DNA of 64,000 nucleotides, taken from assembly GCA_031425195.1 (NCBI GenBank), contig JANPIX010000001.1, positions 186,001-250,000 of the forward strand. The letters are read 5' to 3'. Of the stretch, positions 43,590 through 54,461 are shown piece after piece; the stretch's first letter is position 1; each line of letters begins with the position of its first letter. Under the pieces are notes generated by a model. The model worked only from the letters and a program-made list of their open reading frames with translations, had not been told where the DNA came from and made no database searches. Both the position numbers and the translations under genes were made by a program. The DNA comes from JANPIX01 sp031425195 (GTDB taxonomy: Bacteria; Pseudomonadota; Alphaproteobacteria; Rhodobacterales; Rhodobacteraceae).

Positions 43590-44044
43590 GGCGTCAAATC
43601 CTTTCCGAGGTCGTCAATTCTGTCATCGTTGGTCGTTCATGTCGTTCAACGGGCCGCAGTTGCAGCATCGTCGCAAGCATCCAGCTTTAATCAGGAAACG
43701 TGGCACAATTGGGGTCGATTGGTTACCATTCTATTGGCTGATTAACGAACTTTGCAGCACAACCCATCTGCCGCCTGCAGGTCGTTTCAGCTGAAGATTG
43801 CAAATTTTTGTTGCCCAACAGTGAAATTCCCAAGATTTCAAGCATTTCACCACCAGCAGATGTAGCAGAAGCCTTGGCAGCAACAACCTTGGCGGGGACA
43901 GCACACTGTTTCCACTGACGCGGCGTTACCGCGGGGTTGGTGCACGAATTGCGGCAGTCATGCCCCAATTTGACGCAGTAAGCCCTGTTTCTTTGTATGC
44001 GATTCGGCAACGATGGTTTCAACGGTCATCCTGCATTTCCGATG
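43590..44044. other. Gap between the unknown gene and the groEL terminator
   Basis: About 455 bases with lower GC. One minus-strand frame (43723-44022) is listed separately as a weak candidate. No RNA gene, repeat or strong promoter was recognised; the upstream control of the 42507-43589 gene should lie near 43590-43700. Confidence 0.4.
43723..44022 (-). CDS. Doubtful 99-residue Cys-containing frame
   Basis: A TTG-started frame reads YCVKLGHDCRNSCTNPAV and continues to KQCAVPAKVVAAKASATSAG and EMLEILGISLL, ending at 43723. The composition is protein-like, but the codons are T-rich at third positions, unlike the host genes, and no clear start or family is seen. It may be a decayed gene or chance. 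Confidence 0.2.
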   Translation of the reverse strand: MKPSLPNRIQRNRAYCVKLGHDCRNSCTNPAVTPRQWKQCAVPAKVVAAKASATSAGGEMLEILGISLLGNKNLQSSAETTCRRQMGCAAKFVNQPIEW

Positions 44045-44074
44045 AAAAAGGGCACCCTTGCGGGGTGCCCTTTT
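44045..44074 (-). terminator. groEL intrinsic terminator
   Basis: On the minus strand GGGCACC, a short loop and GGGTGCCC are followed by a T5 run, 27 or more bases after the groEL stop. The stem is flanked by A and T runs on both sides, so it could also stop plus-strand transcripts. Confidence 0.85.
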
Positions 44075-44101
44075 CCGTTCTTCCCGAATGGGAAGGGATG
44101 A

Positions 44102-45769
<1,668 letters not shown>

Positions 45770-45792
45770 TTAGGCGGTCGCGACAAACGGAA

Positions 45793-46080
45793 TCACTGAA
45801 TGATCCCAAGAATGTCGCTCTCCTTCATGATCAGCAGTTCTTCGCCGTTCAGCGTCACTTCGGTGCCCGACCATTTGCCGAACAGGATCTTGTCGCCAGC
45901 TTTGACCGACGGGGCGATAAGCTCGCCCGAATCCTTGCGTGCGCCTTCGCCGACCGAAACGATTTCGCCCTCTGCCGGCTTTTCCTTGGCGGTGTCTGGA
46001 ATGATCAGACCGCCCTTTGTCTTGTCTTCACCAACAAGGCGGCGGACCAGTACGCGGTCATGCAGCGGTTTGAATGCCAT
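45793..46080 (-). CDS. groS: Co-chaperonin GroES
   Basis: This 95-residue protein is the heptameric lid of GroEL. It contains [20 protein letters not shown] with the mobile loop [13 protein letters not shown] and the conserved [27 protein letters not shown] segments. ATG 46080 is chosen because the family begins there; the frame runs further upstream through the promoter. It precedes groEL by 47 bases. Confidence 0.97.
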   Translation of the reverse strand: MAFKPLHDRVLVRRLVGEDKTKGGLIIPDTAKEKPAEGEIVSVGEGARKDSGELIAPSVKAGDKILFGKWSGTEVTLNGEELLIMKESDILGIIQ

Positions 46081-46114
46081 CTGAAAACACTCCCTAGGTT
46101 TCAGGTTGAATTGA

Positions 46115-46141
46115 TTGTCACTCACATCAGGCGAGTGCCAA
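46115..46141 (-). promoter_or_regulatory. CIRCE operator for groESL (HrcA site)
   Basis: TTGTCACTC, a 9-base spacer and GAGTGCCAA match the CIRCE consensus TTAGCACTC-N9-GAGTGCTAA with three mismatches. It lies between the promoter -10 and the groES start, where HrcA repression works. It is a palindrome and reads the same on either strand. Confidence 0.9.
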
Positions 46142-46148
46142 CACCGGT

Positions 46149-46177
46149 TATCTAGGGATTCACCGGGCACCTGTCAA
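46149..46177 (-). promoter_or_regulatory. Sigma70 promoter of groESL
   Basis: On the minus strand TTGACA (46172-46177), a 17-base spacer and TAGATA (46149-46154) form a near-consensus promoter. CIRCE begins eight bases past the -10, so transcription should start at or near the operator. Confidence 0.85.
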
Positions 46178-46276
46178 CGGGACCGGATCACGGGAATTTG
46201 CAAATTTTGATGACAGTGCGCTTGGACTGGCGGGCGGCCCGTGGCACGCTTCGCCTGTCCGACAGAAAGGTTTCTG

Positions 46277-47269
46277 ATGCTGCGATATGCTGTCTTTGTC
46301 ATGGCCCTGATGGTTGGCCCCAAGGTTCTTTCGGCGCAATGCGGCGGGGTCAATCTGATCGACGCCCTGCCGCCTGCGGAACAAGTGGCGCTGCAGGCGG
46401 TCACTGATGCGCAACCTTTTGCCGAGGGTAACCTGTGGCGCGCCACCAAGGGCGATGCGGTGGTGACCATGGTGGGCACCTATCACTTTGGCGACGCGCG
46501 GCACGACGCCACGATGGCGCGCATCACGCCCATGGTCGACGCGGCCAACCTTGTTCTGGTCGAAGCCGGCCCGGAAGAAGAGCGTGCGCTGCAAAAGGCG
46601 GTGGCGGATGACCCGGGCCTGATGCTGATCACCGAAGGGCCAAGCCTGCTGGAACAGTTGTCACCGCAGGACTGGGATCAGCTTGCCGCCGCCATGACAG
46701 CCCGTTCCATCCCGCCCTTCATGGCGGCCAAGTTCAAGCCGTGGTATGTTTCGGTCATGCTGGGCATGCCAAGCTGCGCCATGGACATGACGCTGATGCA
46801 GCAGGGCTTGGACAAGCGGATCATGGACCGGGCCGCCGCCAAGGGCATTCCGGTGGCGGCGCTGGAGCCGTTTGACACGCTGTTTCAGATGTTCGGAAAA
46901 CTGTCTGCCGAGGACCAGTTGAGCATGATCCGGTCAACGCTTTTGTACGAAGACCAGTCTGCCGACATAGGTTTCACTTTGGCCGAAGTTTACTTTGCAC
47001 AGCAAAGCCGCAGCATGTGGGAATACATGCGCATTTTGTCGCGCGCGGTGCCCGGTTACACCCCTGATCGCGCCGATGCAGAATTCGCACGACTGGAAGA
47101 AGTGCTGATCGCTGCGCGGAACCGGAACTGGATTCCCGTGATCGAACAAGCGGCGGATCAGGGCCCGGTGTTCGTGGCCTTCGGCGCGCTGCATCTGTCT
47201 GGCAACGACGGCGTGCTGAACCTGATGGAACAGGGGGGCTGGACCCTGGAGCGCCTGCCGTTGCCCTGA
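46277..47269 (+). CDS. TraB/GumN family protein
   Basis: This 330-residue protein begins with a hydrophobic signal (MLRYAVFVMALMVGPKVLSA). The TraB/GumN hallmark GTYHFGDARHD appears at about residue 70, followed by LVEAGPEEE; later parts include ALEPFDTLFQMF and FVAFGALHLSG. Related plasmid and animal proteins are thought to be Tiki-like metalloproteases, so a periplasmic peptidase is possible. AGAAAGG precedes the ATG. Confidence 0.88.
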   Translation: MLRYAVFVMALMVGPKVLSAQCGGVNLIDALPPAEQVALQAVTDAQPFAEGNLWRATKGDAVVTMVGTYHFGDARHDATMARITPMVDAANLVLVEAGPEEERALQKAVADDPGLMLITEGPSLLEQLSPQDWDQLAAAMTARSIPPFMAAKFKPWYVSVMLGMPSCAMDMTLMQQGLDKRIMDRAAAKGIPVAALEPFDTLFQMFGKLSAEDQLSMIRSTLLYEDQSADIGFTLAEVYFAQQSRSMWEYMRILSRAVPGYTPDRADAEFARLEEVLIAARNRNWIPVIEQAADQGPVFVAFGALHLSGNDGVLNLMEQGGWTLERLPLP

Positions 47270-47452
47270 CAAAGGTTCGCAATCATCATAGCCCAAGGCG
47301 TCAAAGCCGAACGCGTCGCCCTGCCGGAACACCCGGCCCATGGCAATCACCCCGGGCAGCGGCCCGTCGCCCTGCATTTGCGCGCAGGGTGCCCTCGTGA
47401 CAAGCCCCGCCGCCCTGCTTATAAGCGCGCCAAATCCATCATGAGGCACCCC
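47270..47452. other. Gap between TraB gene and pyrophosphatase gene
   Basis: This 183-base GC-rich stretch has no gene in the forward direction. The reverse strand reads a protein-like stretch (MQGDGPLPGVIAMGRVF and onward) up to the edge of the TraB gene, where it becomes an antisense frame. A start and stop for this fragment are not defined; it may be a remnant. The promoter for the pyrophosphatase gene should lie here. Confidence 0.3.
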
Positions 47453-48373
47453 ATGACAATCAAGGTCTTTGGCCACAAATCCCCTGACACTGACGCCACC
47501 CTGTCCGCCATCATCTGGGCCTGGTATCTGTCCGAGGTCAAGAAAACACCGGCCACCCCCTATCTTCTGGGCGAACCAAACACCGAGGCGGCGTTTCTTC
47601 TGACGCACTGGGGCCTGACAAAGCCTGAAATCATCACCGACGTGCAGGCGGGTGACAGTGTGGTCATTGTTGATACCAACAACCCGGCGGAACTGCCCCT
47701 TTCGGTGAACGACGCCGACATCACCGCCATCATCGATCACCACATGCTTGTGGGTGGATTGAAGACGAAGGGCCCAATCGACATCACGATCCGCCCGCTG
47801 GCCTGCACGGCCACCGTGATCCACGATCTGATGGGAACCGACATTGCCCATGCAACCCGCGAAATCAAGGGGGCGATGCTGTCGTGCATCCTGTCGGACA
47901 CGCTTGAATTCCGCAGCCCGACGACCACCCCGCACGACCGCGCCGTGGCCGAAACGCTGGCCACCGATCTGGGCGTGGCAATCCCCGACCTTGCCGCCGC
48001 GATGTTCGAGGCAAAGTCGGACGTTTCGGCGTATTCCGATGCCGCTCTGTTGCGCATGGACAGCAAGGAATACGAAGTGGCGGGCAAGCAGCTTCGCGTG
48101 TCGGTCCTGGAAACGACGGCACCCAAGGTGCTGCTGGATCGCAAGGCAAGCCTGATGGCGGCGATGCCGGGTGTCGCAGCCGAAGACGGCGCGGATCAGG
48201 TGCTGCTGTTCATCGTCGATATCCTGCGCGAACAGGCGACGCTTCTTGTCCCCAACGATCTGGTCAAGGCCATGGCCGAGGCATCCTTCGACTGCACCGT
48301 CACTGGTGACACAGTGGTGCTGCCCGGCGTGATGAGCCGCAAGAAACAGATCCTTCCAGCCCTGAAGATGTAA
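47453..48373 (+). CDS. Manganese-dependent inorganic pyrophosphatase (family II)
   Basis: This 306-residue DHH-family enzyme hydrolyses pyrophosphate to phosphate. Metal-binding motifs are GHKSPDTDA near the N-terminus, VDTNNPAEL, and DHHMLVGGLK. The C-terminal DHHA2 part holds the SRKKQILP motif (VMSRKKQILPAL). ATG 47453 is the family start; an ATG at 47441 would add four residues. It is followed two bases later by the HAD gene. Confidence 0.95.
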   Translation: MTIKVFGHKSPDTDATLSAIIWAWYLSEVKKTPATPYLLGEPNTEAAFLLTHWGLTKPEIITDVQAGDSVVIVDTNNPAELPLSVNDADITAIIDHHMLVGGLKTKGPIDITIRPLACTATVIHDLMGTDIAHATREIKGAMLSCILSDTLEFRSPTTTPHDRAVAETLATDLGVAIPDLAAAMFEAKSDVSAYSDAALLRMDSKEYEVAGKQLRVSVLETTAPKVLLDRKASLMAAMPGVAAEDGADQVLLFIVDILREQATLLVPNDLVKAMAEASFDCTVTGDTVVLPGVMSRKKQILPALKM

Positions 48374-48375
48374 TC

Positions 48376-49269
48376 ATGGCGCAGGTCATCACATCATTGG
48401 CCGAAATATCGGCCCGCTACCGCGCTGTGTTCTGCGATCTTTGGGGCTGTCTGCATGACGGTCACAAGGCGCATCCTACCGCTGTGGCGGCCCTTGCCGC
48501 GTTCAAGGCGCAGGGCGGCGTGGTGATCCTGCTGACCAATTCGCCACGCCCGCGGTCCAGCGTGATGTCGCAGCTCGACGGGTTCGGGGTGCCACGCGAT
48601 TGTTATCACGAGGTGGTCAGTTCCGGCGATGCGGCGCAATACGCCCTGATCACCGGGGCCGCAGGGCGGCGCGTTTACCACATCGGCGCACCGCGCGACG
48701 AATCGTTCTTCACCGATTTCGCCGAGGATATGGCGGCAACCCGCGCTGCCCATCCGCAGATCGAGCGTGTGCCGCTGGCCGAGGCGGAAGGTCTGGTGGT
48801 GACCGGTCTGGTCGATGACCGGACCGAAACGCCCGACGATTACCGCGCGGCCCTTCTTTACGCAAAGACCAAGGGCCTGAAACTGCTGTGCGCCAACCCG
48901 GATATCGTGGTGGACATGGGCGACAAGCGGCTGTTCTGCGCAGGCGCGCTGGCGCAGGCTTATGATGCGATGGGCGGCGAAAGCCTGTATTTTGGCAAGC
49001 CCCACCCCCCGATCTATGATCTGGCGCGCCGCAGGCTGGCCGCTCTGACCGGAAACATGCCTGACGACGACATTCTGTGCATCGGCGATGGCGTGCTGAC
49101 CGATATTCAAGGTGGGATGCAAGAGGGTCTCGATACCCTGTTCATCACGGGTGGGCTGGAAGCCGCGCGCTTTGGTAACGTCGCGGCGTCGCCCGATCCG
49201 ACTTTGCTTGATGACTGGCTGGAGGAGGAGCAGCTTAGCCCGACCTACGCCATGGGGATGCTGCGCTGA
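48376..49269 (+). CDS. TIGR01459-type HAD-superfamily hydrolase
   Basis: This 297-residue protein is a class IIA HAD phosphatase-like protein. The nucleophile motif reads VFCDLWGCLHDG, with W in place of the second Asp of a usual DxD, as in the TIGR01459 family; LLTNSPRPRS and FGKPHPPIYDLA with CIGDGVLTDIQGG form the other motifs. The substrate is unknown. It is directly coupled to the pyrophosphatase gene. Confidence 0.9.
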   Translation: MAQVITSLAEISARYRAVFCDLWGCLHDGHKAHPTAVAALAAFKAQGGVVILLTNSPRPRSSVMSQLDGFGVPRDCYHEVVSSGDAAQYALITGAAGRRVYHIGAPRDESFFTDFAEDMAATRAAHPQIERVPLAEAEGLVVTGLVDDRTETPDDYRAALLYAKTKGLKLLCANPDIVVDMGDKRLFCAGALAQAYDAMGGESLYFGKPHPPIYDLARRRLAALTGNMPDDDILCIGDGVLTDIQGGMQEGLDTLFITGGLEAARFGNVAASPDPTLLDDWLEEEQLSPTYAMGMLR

Positions 49270-49366
49270 CGCAATAAAAATGCCGTCACGGGTCGTTTTT
49301 TGAATTGTTATTGCCGAACAAATCGAGACGCGCTATGTTGTGTGCTGACAAACCCCGAGGTTCGAC

Positions 49367-49810
49367 ATGCTCGACAACCTTCCCCGTGGCACCATCTGCA
49401 TCGAAGAGATGGAAGTCGGCATGATGCGGTATCTGCAAAAGCAGATCACCGACAACGATATTGCGCTGTTCGCGCAGGCAACCGGGGACCACAATCCGGT
49501 GCATCTTGACGAAGATTATGCCCGCGGAACCATGTTCCATGGCCGCATTGCGCACGGGATGCTGACGGCTGGGCTTATTTCGGCGGTGATCGGGGAACAG
49601 CTTCCCGGGCATGGTGCGGTCTATCTGGGCCAGACGCTGAAATTCATGGCCCCTGTCCGCCCCGGCGATCTGGTCCGCGCCGAAGTCACCGTTACCGCCA
49701 TCGATCATGCGCGCCGTCGTGTCACCCTTGAAACCCATTGCGCCGTGGGCGATACGGTGGTCTTGAAGGGCGAGGCGCTGGTTCTGGCACCCAGCCGCAA
49801 GTTCGACTAG
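49367..49810 (+). CDS. MaoC-like (R)-specific hydratase
   Basis: This 147-residue hotdog-fold protein has the hydratase 2 motif: QATGDHNPVHLDEDYARGTM with catalytic Asp and His, then FHGRIAHGMLTAGLIS. The end (LETHCAVGDTVVLKGEA) is also typical. It probably hydrates an enoyl-CoA to the (R)-3-hydroxyacyl-CoA. It lies before ribF with 26 bases between. Confidence 0.92.
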   Translation: MLDNLPRGTICIEEMEVGMMRYLQKQITDNDIALFAQATGDHNPVHLDEDYARGTMFHGRIAHGMLTAGLISAVIGEQLPGHGAVYLGQTLKFMAPVRPGDLVRAEVTVTAIDHARRRVTLETHCAVGDTVVLKGEALVLAPSRKFD

Positions 49811-49836
49811 GCGGGCCACCCCGCCACCGGGGTGCG

Positions 49837-50763
49837 ATGCAGGTTCACCATCACTTTGACGGCGTGCCCTTAGGGGCCAGAGGTGCCTCTGTCGCCATGG
49901 GCAACTTTGATGGCGTCCATCTGGGGCATCGGTCTGTGATCGATCTGGCGCGCAGTCATGGCCCCCTGGGTGTCGTGACATTCGAACCCCACCCGCGCGA
50001 ATACTTTGCCCCCGGCGCCTCTGCCTTTCGCCTGATGAACGCCGAGGCGCGGGCCAACCGGCTTGCCAAACTTGGTGTCGAACATCTGTATGAACTTCCC
50101 TTCGACGCAACTTTGGCCAGTCTAGCGCCCGAGGCGTTCGTGGACCGGGTTCTGGTGCAGGGCCTTGGTGTGGCACACGTTGTCGTCGGGCAGGACTTCC
50201 GCTTTGGCAAGGGCCGCGCGGGCACAGCAGAGATGCTGCAAACGCTTGGCCAGTCACGCGGGTTTGGCGTGACCATAGCCGCCCTGCTGACCATGGAAGG
50301 GGCCGAGATTTCATCGACCGCCATTCGTACCGCCCTGACCGAAGGCCGCCCGCGCGACGCGGCACGGATGCTGGGCCACTGGCACCGGATCGAGGGGGCT
50401 GTGATCCATGGCGAAAAGCGTGGCCGTGAACTTGGCTATCCGACGGCGAACATGTCGGTGGCGGGTTTGCACCTGCCGCGCTTTGGCGTCTATGCCGTCC
50501 GTGCAGATATCCTGACAGGCGCACAGGCGGGCAGCTACGCGGGCGCGGCCAGTCTTGGCATCCGCCCAATGTTCGGCGTCAACGCGCCAAATCTTGAAAC
50601 CTTCCTGTTCGACTTTACCGGTGATCTTTATGGCCACCATCTGAGCATCGCTTTTGTCGATTTTCTGCGCCCCGAACTGAAATTTGGCGGGCTGCCTGCC
50701 CTGATCACACAGATGGACGCCGACTGCGCCAAGGCGAGCGCCATCATCGCGGCGCTGCCATGA
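49837..50763 (+). CDS. ribF: Bifunctional riboflavin kinase/FAD synthetase
   Basis: This 308-residue enzyme makes FMN and FAD. The N-terminal FAD synthetase has AMGNFDGVHLGHRSVIDLA and the later SSTAIRTALTEGR; the C-terminal flavokinase has GEKRGRELGYPTANM and YAGAASLGIRPMFG. ATG 49837 begins 26 bases after the MaoC stop. It overlaps the next gene by four bases. Confidence 0.95.
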   Translation: MQVHHHFDGVPLGARGASVAMGNFDGVHLGHRSVIDLARSHGPLGVVTFEPHPREYFAPGASAFRLMNAEARANRLAKLGVEHLYELPFDATLASLAPEAFVDRVLVQGLGVAHVVVGQDFRFGKGRAGTAEMLQTLGQSRGFGVTIAALLTMEGAEISSTAIRTALTEGRPRDAARMLGHWHRIEGAVIHGEKRGRELGYPTANMSVAGLHLPRFGVYAVRADILTGAQAGSYAGAASLGIRPMFGVNAPNLETFLFDFTGDLYGHHLSIAFVDFLRPELKFGGLPALITQMDADCAKASAIIAALP

Positions 50764-51215
50764 CCGAAAAGATGCGCCCGCGGTTCTGGGAAACCGTGCC
50801 GTTGAACCGCATGACCCCCGCAGAATGGGAGGCGCTTTGCGATGGCTGCGGCAAATGCTGCCTGAACAAGATCGAATTCGAAGATACGGGCGAAGTCGCC
50901 TTTACCAAACTGGCCTGCCGGTTGCTTGACGGCGAAACCTGCCGCTGCGGCCAGTATGAAACCCGCCGCCAGTTTGTGCCGGAATGTGTGCAACTGTCAC
51001 CCAAGACATTGCCCAAGGTGGCCTATTGGCTGCCGCGCACCTGCGCCTACCGGCTTCTCCACGAAGGGCGGCCTCTTTTCCCTTGGCACCCGCTGATTTC
51101 TGGCGATGCCAATTCGGTGCATACGGCTGGCGCTTCGGTGCGCGGCTGGACCGTGCCGGAGTTCGAGGTTCATGCCGACGAGTGGGAAGATTACATCATC
51201 GACGAAACACCCTGA
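50760..51215 (+). CDS. YcgN family cysteine cluster protein
   Basis: This 151-residue protein matches YcgN/UPF0260: CDGCGKCCLNKIEFEDTG with a CxxCxxxCC-like cluster, CRLLDGETCRCGQYETRR, and VPECVQLSPKTLPKVAYWLP. The Cys cluster suggests metal or iron-sulfur binding; function unknown. It overlaps ribF by four bases and is followed by the aldolase gene. Confidence 0.92.
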   Translation: MTEKMRPRFWETVPLNRMTPAEWEALCDGCGKCCLNKIEFEDTGEVAFTKLACRLLDGETCRCGQYETRRQFVPECVQLSPKTLPKVAYWLPRTCAYRLLHEGRPLFPWHPLISGDANSVHTAGASVRGWTVPEFEVHADEWEDYIIDETP

Positions 51216-51227
51216 GGGCCGACCGAT

Positions 51228-52259
51228 ATGTTCTTTGCGTCCGACAACGCCAGCCCCGCCCCGCCGGAAGTCATGGCCGCCCTGCAGGCCGCCAACGCGG
51301 ATTACGCGATGCCCTATGGCAACGACACGATCATGCAGCGTGTGCGCGACCAGATTCGAGAAACCTTTGCAGCGCCCGAGGCTGCGGTCTACCTCGTGGC
51401 CACGGGTACGGCGGCGAATGCCTTGTCACTTGCGCTGTTCTGCCCGCCCTGGGGTGCTGTGCTGAGCCATGATCATGCGCATATCGCCGAAGATGAATGC
51501 GGCGCGCCCGAGTTTTTCACGGCGGGTGCCAAGCTGGCGCTGGTTGGCGGTGTGCACGGCAAGATGACGCCTGATACCCTTGGCACACGTCTGGCGCGGT
51601 TTTCGGATGCCAATGTCCACGGCGTTCAACGCGGAATGCTGTCGATCACCAATGTAACCGAGGCGGGGACGGTTTATACGCCCGCCGAAGTGGCGGCACT
51701 GACGGCCATCGCGCGGAGTGCCGGAATACCCAGCCACATGGACGGCGCAAGGTTTGCCAACGCGCTTGTGGCCACAGGGGCGACACCGGCGGAAATGACT
51801 TGGCAGGCGGGCATCGACGTGCTGTCTTTTGGCGGCACTAAGAACGGGCTTCTGGGGGTGGAGGCGGTGGTGATCTTCGATCCGGCCCGCGCCTGGGAAT
51901 TCGAACTGCGCCGCAAGCGGGCAGGGCATCTGTTTTCCAAGCACCGGTATCTTTCGGCGCAGATGAACGCCTATCTGACGGATGGGCTTTGGCTTCGCCT
52001 TGCCGCGCAGGCCAACGCCGCGGCCGCGCGACTGGCGCAGGGGCTGACACTCGTTCCCGGATCAGTGCTGATGCACCCGGTGCAGGCGAACATGCTGTTC
52101 CCCGAATGGACTGCCGAAACACACGAACGTGGTCGGGCGGCCGGGGCCGTGTTTTACGATTGGGCCGGGGGCGAAGGGCGCAAGGCGGCGCGGCTTGTCA
52201 CATCGTGGTGCACCACCGAAAGCGATGTCGACCGTTTCCTTGCAGCCATATCCGGATGA
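51228..52259 (+). CDS. Low-specificity threonine aldolase (beta-eliminating lyase family)
   Basis: This 343-residue PLP enzyme would cleave L-threonine or L-allo-threonine into glycine and acetaldehyde. The start FFASDNASPAPPEVMAALQA, the substrate-binding HIAEDECGAPEFFTAG and the PLP-lysine region LSFGGTKNGLLGVEAV are characteristic. It lies 12 bases after the YcgN-like gene. Stereo-preference cannot be judged. Confidence 0.92.
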   Translation: MFFASDNASPAPPEVMAALQAANADYAMPYGNDTIMQRVRDQIRETFAAPEAAVYLVATGTAANALSLALFCPPWGAVLSHDHAHIAEDECGAPEFFTAGAKLALVGGVHGKMTPDTLGTRLARFSDANVHGVQRGMLSITNVTEAGTVYTPAEVAALTAIARSAGIPSHMDGARFANALVATGATPAEMTWQAGIDVLSFGGTKNGLLGVEAVVIFDPARAWEFELRRKRAGHLFSKHRYLSAQMNAYLTDGLWLRLAAQANAAAARLAQGLTLVPGSVLMHPVQANMLFPEWTAETHERGRAAGAVFYDWAGGEGRKAARLVTSWCTTESDVDRFLAAISG

Positions 52260-52268
52260 CGCGACCGC

Positions 52269-52865
52269 CTACAGTTTGCCCTGCAGATGCAGATCCAGAT
52301 CTTCGATCCTGTCCTGGCCCCAGAACCGTTCGTTCCCCACGATGAAGAATGGCACACCAAACACTCCGCGCGATACCGCCTCTTCCAGATTGGCGGAATA
52401 GGTTTCAGCGGCCGCAAGCATCCCACGGTCAGCCAGTGCCGGATCAAACCCGTTAACGCTCAGAATGTCCCGGATGACGGCATCATCCGAGATATCACGA
52501 TCCTCGGCCCAGACGGCCCGGCCAAAGCCATGCACCAGCCCGTGAATGTCGCCACCGCCGGCCCGGGCCGCGGAAATCACGGCATAGGATGAAGGTGCCG
52601 GGTTCACCGGAAAATGCGCAGGCCGCAGGTTCAGGGGCATGCCCAGTTTGGCGGCCTGCCGGCGCAGTTCCTGCATCCGGTAATCGCGGCGGCTTTCATG
52701 GCGTTCTGCCAGAACCTGCCCGCCAGTGCGTGGAAACAAGGCGGGCGCGTCAATCGGCAGGAACCGCACCTCAGCCCCTGCCCGTTCGGCCACCGACTGA
52801 AGGCGCGGCCCGCCCAGATACACGAACGGCGAAATGGTCGCGAAAAAGTAGTCGATCTGCACCAT
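52269..52865 (-). CDS. 2-hydroxychromene-2-carboxylate isomerase family, DsbA-like
   Basis: This 198-residue protein has the DsbA-fold isomerase pattern: VQIDYFFATISPFVYLGGPR at the N-terminus (candidate catalytic Ser), LNLRPAHFPVNPAPSSYAVI, and the end SRGVFGVPFFIVGNERFWGQ. Family members use glutathione to isomerise aromatic ring-cleavage products; the substrate here is not known, as no aromatic pathway genes flank it. Confidence 0.9.
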   Translation of the reverse strand: MVQIDYFFATISPFVYLGGPRLQSVAERAGAEVRFLPIDAPALFPRTGGQVLAERHESRRDYRMQELRRQAAKLGMPLNLRPAHFPVNPAPSSYAVISAARAGGGDIHGLVHGFGRAVWAEDRDISDDAVIRDILSVNGFDPALADRGMLAAAETYSANLEEAVSRGVFGVPFFIVGNERFWGQDRIEDLDLHLQGKL

Positions 52866-52971
52866 TTGGAAACTGCCTTTCTGACTTCGGTTTGCAAGAC
52901 CGTAACCGGGTGCTAAGCGGTGTCAACGTTGCGAATCCGTCATCTTGATGATTGCTTGGGGAATACCATTC

Positions 52972-53991
52972 ATGGCTGCCATAACCGAACCCAAGCTGAT
53001 CTCGGGTAACGCCAACATGAGCCTTGCGAAATCCATCGCACGGCGCATGTCGATGCACAGGGGCGTCAGCGTCAACCTGGTGGATGCGCGGGTCGAACGC
53101 TTCAACGATCAGGAAATCTTTGTCGAGGTGTACGAAAACGTCAGGGGCGAGGATATGTACATCATCCAGCCAACGTCGAACCCGGCGAATGACAACCTGA
53201 TGGAACTGCTGATCATGACCGATGCGCTGCGGCGTTCATCGGCAGACCGGATCACGGCGGTGATCCCCTATTTCGGCTATGCCCGCCAGGATCGCCGCGC
53301 CAAGGCGCGCACACCGATTTCGGCCAAACTCGTCGCCAACCTGATTGCCGAGGCGGGGATTGACCGGGTTTTGACGCTTGATCTGCACGCGGCGCAGATT
53401 CAGGGTTTCTTTGATATTCCGGTGGACAACCTTTACGCCTCGCCGATCTTCACGATGGACATCGAACACCACTTCAAGGGCAAGATGGCCGATCTGATGA
53501 TCGTGTCACCCGACGTGGGCGGTGTGGCGCGGGCGCGCGATATCGCAAAGCGGATCAACGCGCCGCTCGCCATTGTCGACAAACGCCGCGACAAGGCGGG
53601 GGAAGTGGCCGAAATGACGGTGATCGGCAACGTCGCGGGCAAGACCTGCATTCTGGTTGACGACATCTGCGACACAGCGGGAACGCTGTGCAAAGCGGCG
53701 GAACTGCTGATGGAAAATGGTGCGACCGAAGTGCACAGCTATATCACGCATGGGGTTCTGTCCGGCCCGGCAGTCGAACGCATTCGCGGATCCGTGATGA
53801 AATCGTTGGTCATCACAGATTCCATCGAACCATCGGAAGCGGTTAAGGCCACCACGAACATCCGCATCGTGCCGACGGCCCCGATTTTCGCGCAGGCCAT
53901 CCTGAACATCTGGAATGGCACAAGTGTCAGTTCACTGTTTGAAACAGACACCCTCGTGCCAATCTACGAAGGCATGTATCAACGCGGCTAA
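52972..53991 (+). CDS. prs: Ribose-phosphate pyrophosphokinase
   Basis: This 339-residue enzyme makes PRPP from ribose-5-phosphate and ATP. Conserved parts are [58 protein letters not shown] and the PRPP-binding [16 protein letters not shown] 52972 is preceded by GGGGAA and fits the family start. It is divergent from the isomerase gene, with about 105 bases between. Confidence 0.96.
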   Translation: MAAITEPKLISGNANMSLAKSIARRMSMHRGVSVNLVDARVERFNDQEIFVEVYENVRGEDMYIIQPTSNPANDNLMELLIMTDALRRSSADRITAVIPYFGYARQDRRAKARTPISAKLVANLIAEAGIDRVLTLDLHAAQIQGFFDIPVDNLYASPIFTMDIEHHFKGKMADLMIVSPDVGGVARARDIAKRINAPLAIVDKRRDKAGEVAEMTVIGNVAGKTCILVDDICDTAGTLCKAAELLMENGATEVHSYITHGVLSGPAVERIRGSVMKSLVITDSIEPSEAVKATTNIRIVPTAPIFAQAILNIWNGTSVSSLFETDTLVPIYEGMYQRG

Positions 53992-54002
53992 CCCCGCGGG
54001 CA

Positions 54003-54359
54003 TCAGTCGACGTCCCATTGATCGGCATCCCGCACAGGGCCGAATGCTGTCCAATCGGCACGGATGCGGGCGATGCGGCTGTCGGCCCAGGTGCGAAACA
54101 CGATGTCAAAGCCGTCACGGCGCACGTTATCTGCACTGATATCGGCGCGCAGGTTTGTCTTCTGATCGGCATCCCACATCGAAATGGCCACCTGCACAGC
54201 CGGGATCGCAATGAAGGCTTCACTAAACGCCACACGCGACCGGCTTTCGCGCGGGCCCTGCCCCGTCCACATCGGGCCACCATCGGCAAAATCGGAAAAG
54301 AGGATCAGACGCCCCTGTTCGATACCCATCTGTCCAAAAGGAAATCGTCGCACCAGCAC
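54003..54359 (-). CDS. H-type lectin domain protein
   Basis: This 118-residue protein begins with GTG and contains IEQGRLILFSDFADGGPMWT, a conserved SRVAFSEAF and ISMWDADQKTNLRADI, matching the H-type lectin domain (as in discoidin/HPA-like lectins). Homologues sit next to the atp operon in many Rhodobacterales. The role is unknown; carbohydrate binding is inferred from the fold. It lies downstream of the atpC terminator on the same strand. Confidence 0.85.
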   Translation of the reverse strand: MLVRRFPFGQMGIEQGRLILFSDFADGGPMWTGQGPRESRSRVAFSEAFIAIPAVQVAISMWDADQKTNLRADISADNVRRDGFDIVFRTWADSRIARIRADWTAFGPVRDADQWDVD

Positions 54360-54401
54360 ACCTCAAATCGCCAATACGTTGTATTCCACACAAATCTGAA
54401 C

Positions 54402-54432
54402 AAAAAAGAAAGGCCCCACGAACGCGGGGCCT
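54402..54432 (-). terminator. atp operon terminator
   Basis: On the minus strand GGCCCC, an 8-base loop and GGGGCC are followed by TTTCTTTTTT, a clear intrinsic terminator about 30 bases after the atpC stop. Confidence 0.9.
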
Positions 54433-54461
54433 TGTCTTTGGTAAAAGATGGTGGACGCGGC

